From positions 1 through 8,398 of the forward strand of contig DGQS01000183.1 of the NCBI GenBank assembly GCA_002389785.1: 8,398 nt of DNA, in the 5' to 3' direction. Under the pieces are notes generated by a model. That model saw only the letters and a list, made by a program, of their open reading frames with translations, was not told the DNA's origin and made no database searches. Source of the stretch: Bacteroidetes bacterium UBA4408 (GTDB taxonomy: Bacteria > Bacteroidota > Bacteroidia > UBA4408). Both the position numbers and the translations under genes were made by a program. Shown here piece after piece: positions 6,427 to 8,398 of the stretch (positions within the stretch are counted from its first letter, which is position 1; every line of letters starts with the position of its first letter).

Positions 6427-8398
6427 TTAGAATTTGAGTGTAGCACCTGCCATAAAATTAAATCCTGCTTGTGGAAAATAGAAATTCTCAACCACTAATT
6501 TTCCATTCGAAATATAATTATAGGTATATCCATTTGATTCGTACTGTTCGTTGAAAAGGTTGTTTAAGCTAAGTGTGAACAGTATTTCTTTAACTTGTTT
6601 CTGGTGCAAACTATAATTCAAACGCAAATCATTTACCCAGTATGCATCGAGCATTCGATCGGCTGAGGAGGTATTGTCGAGGTATTGTTTGCCAACATAT
6701 TTACTCGAAAAAACTGCAGTCAAATTTTTAATAGGAGTGTAACTTAAAGTACTTGCAGCAACCCAATCAGGTGAAAAAGAAATATCGGTATTACGGTGTT
6801 CAATTACTTCCTGGTAACTGCTATCGTAATTATCTACAAACTCATAAAACTGATTAATCTTATTGCTACTCCAAGTTGCATTTGCTGACCATTCTAATTT
6901 TTTGAATAGTTGAATGGCCGTCGTGTATTCGATGCCCAGTCGATGACTTTTGTTAACATTGGTACGATTATAGGCACCTACATCGTTCACTTCACCGTTC
7001 AATACTAATTGATTTATGTAATTCATTAAATAGGTATTGAAAGAATATGAGTATCGTTTGTTTTTTTGAACATAGCCCAATTCCCAGTTCATTAATTTTT
7101 CTGGAGCCGGAACACTGGTAGATGAGGCTTGAGTAAAATCATCTCTTGAAGGTTCTTTGTTGGCGATTGAGTAACTTAAATAAAGTAATTTATTGCTAGT
7201 GATAAAATAACTTAGTCCTACTTTGGGATTAAAAAAGTTTAACCTTGCTTTTTGTTTTTCAATTTCTAAAGAAGTAGTAAATCCAGGATAGGAATAGGTA
7301 ACCTTTCGAAACTGCACATCCGCAAACGCATTAATCAAACGGTTTATTTGATAATTAGCTTTTACATAAATGTTATAGTCATTTTTCAGTCCATTTGAAA
7401 AATTATATTTTTTATTTAAATCAGCATTGCTGAAATAGTTTGCCCATATAAGTTTTGTATAATGATCGCCATCGTAAATTGAATAGGCACCTCCAAGTGT
7501 TGCAAAGAATTTTTTAGAGCGTGAATAATTTAAAGAATAGGTTATTCCGTAATAATCATTGCTCAACCATTTTTGACGTACAAGGTTGGTTGTATAAACA
7601 GTATCGTTGGTTAGCACTACATTTTGAAGATTGTAATCGGTAAAGCTTACACCTTCTTTGTATTCTTCATAATAACCAAGTCCTTTGGTATAATGCAAGG
7701 CCACTGATGCATTCCAATAATTTTTAATCCGCTGACTAAAATGTAGTTGGTAATTGAGCTGTTTGTAATTATCGGTTTGATTAGTATAGGTAAATGAATT
7801 AAAGGTACGTGCTGATGATTGCAGCAAATTTTGGGCAGCACTTTCTGAAAGATAGTTACGTTGAATGTAATCGGCCAGTGCAGTTGAATCTCCGAATAAT
7901 TTTGCTTCAGGAACTCCATTCCAACATTGATAAGTTTTTTCGGTTCCTCCAAAACTGATAAATTTTAAGGTACTGTTTTTTCCATAGTATCCGCCAGAAA
8001 GGTAGTAGGCTAGCAAATTTGATGCGCCACGGTCGATGTAGCCATCACTTGAAATTTTAGAAAGCCGCACATCAAAACTATAAGCATTTGCTAATAATCC
8101 GGAACCTAAATTCAAGGTGTTTTTAAAAGTAGCGAAACTTCCGGCTGAACTGGAATAGGTGGCATATGGTTCAACACTTAGCTTGGAAGTTTCAATATTG
8201 ATGCTTCCGCCAAAAGCACCTGAACCATTGGTAGAAGTACCAACACCGCGTTGAATTTGAATATTGTCGACCGAAGAGAGCAAATCCGGAACGTCTACAA
8301 AATAGGATATTTGAGACTCTGCATCATTCAACGCTATACCATTAATAGTGGTGTTAATACGACTACCATCGCTACCTCTGATTCGAATACCGGTATAT
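6427..8398 (-). CDS. TonB-dependent outer-membrane receptor, N-terminus missing at window edge
   Basis: The visible 656 residues hold the second half of the plug domain and the whole beta-barrel of a TonB-dependent receptor. The frame stays open to the last base of the window, so the first TTG at 8331 is internal and not the start. Upstream of it the frame still reads plug sequence (TGIRIRGSDGSRIN, then NGIALNDAES), continuing into VDNIQIQRGVGTSTNGSGAFGGSINI, the usual plug ending. The barrel shows alternating aromatic and polar strands and ends in AGATLKF with a terminal Phe, the signal for outer-membrane assembly. The complete protein would probably be 750-800 residues or a little more, closer to iron-complex-type receptors than to the roughly 1000-residue SusC class. 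It should import a large ligand using TonB energy; the ligand cannot be identified here. The start, signal peptide, TonB box and promoter lie beyond 8398. Confidence 0.92.
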   Translation of the reverse strand, partial: YTGIRIRGSDGSRINTTINGIALNDAESQISYFVDVPDLLSSVDNIQIQRGVGTSTNGSGAFGGSINIETSKLSVEPYATYSSSAGSFATFKNTLNLGSGLLANAYSFDVRLSKISSDGYIDRGASNLLAYYLSGGYYGKNSTLKFISFGGTEKTYQCWNGVPEAKLFGDSTALADYIQRNYLSESAAQNLLQSSARTFNSFTYTNQTDNYKQLNYQLHFSQRIKNYWNASVALHYTKGLGYYEEYKEGVSFTDYNLQNVVLTNDTVYTTNLVRQKWLSNDYYGITYSLNYSRSKKFFATLGGAYSIYDGDHYTKLIWANYFSNADLNKKYNFSNGLKNDYNIYVKANYQINRLINAFADVQFRKVTYSYPGFTTSLEIEKQKARLNFFNPKVGLSYFITSNKLLYLSYSIANKEPSRDDFTQASSTSVPAPEKLMNWELGYVQKNKRYSYSFNTYLMNYINQLVLNGEVNDVGAYNRTNVNKSHRLGIEYTTAIQLFKKLEWSANATWSSNKINQFYEFVDNYDSSYQEVIEHRNTDISFSPDWVAASTLSYTPIKNLTAVFSSKYVGKQYLDNTSSADRMLDAYWVNDLRLNYSLHQKQVKEILFTLSLNNLFNEQYESNGYTYNYISNGKLVVENFYFPQAGFNFMAGATLKF

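Noticed and set aside
7647..7952. 101-residue minus-strand open frame inside the receptor gene
   Set aside because: It overlaps the well-supported receptor barrel in a different frame of the same strand and shows no recognisable domain.

Overview
The window looks like chromosomal DNA of a Bacteroidota bacterium. Three things point there: a secreted enzyme with a type IX secretion (T9SS) C-terminal sorting domain, a TonB-dependent receptor of the kind common in that phylum, and AT-rich DNA with A-rich leaders in place of strong Shine-Dalgarno sites. One promoter fits the Bacteroidota pattern (TTTG, about 20 nt, TAnnTTTG). I cannot name a genus from the sequence alone.

Layout. (1) 165-1637, minus strand: a secreted PQQ-dependent glucose/sorbosone dehydrogenase-type beta-propeller ending in a T9SS type A sorting domain. 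(2) 1832-4321, plus strand, divergent from it: a large exported PIG-L (LmbE-like) deacetylase with a C-terminal glutamine-amidotransferase/ThuA-like domain. (3) 4322-5102: about 780 nt of very AT-rich DNA with no convincing gene. (4) 5103-5300: a 65-residue protein made almost only of Lys, Ala and Pro, resembling a free histone H1 tail, followed by a strong intrinsic terminator at 5321-5355. (5) 5396-6196 and 6197-6409: an exported DUF3108 protein and a small S4-domain RNA-binding protein, abutting stop to start with no gap, so probably co-transcribed. (6) 6427-8398, minus strand and convergent: the C-terminal 656 residues of a TonB-dependent outer-membrane receptor, whose N-terminus lies beyond the right edge.

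How the genes relate. The two large enzymes at the left are both exported and plausibly act on carbohydrate-type substrates outside the cytoplasm, but sharing an intergenic region is weak evidence of a common pathway. The Lys/Ala/Pro-rich protein probably binds DNA or other polyanions. The DUF3108/S4 pair is joined by position only. The receptor's ligand cannot be read from this fragment; its family is mostly linked to iron-complex or similar uptake.

I found no clear sign of a new multi-gene system, mobile element, CRISPR array, tRNA or rRNA. The items most worth a second look are the free histone-tail-like gene with its long AT-rich upstream region and a perfect 14-nt palindrome just before the gene, and the unusual start of the DUF3108 gene (TTG, one codon after a stop, with no positive charge in the signal peptide).
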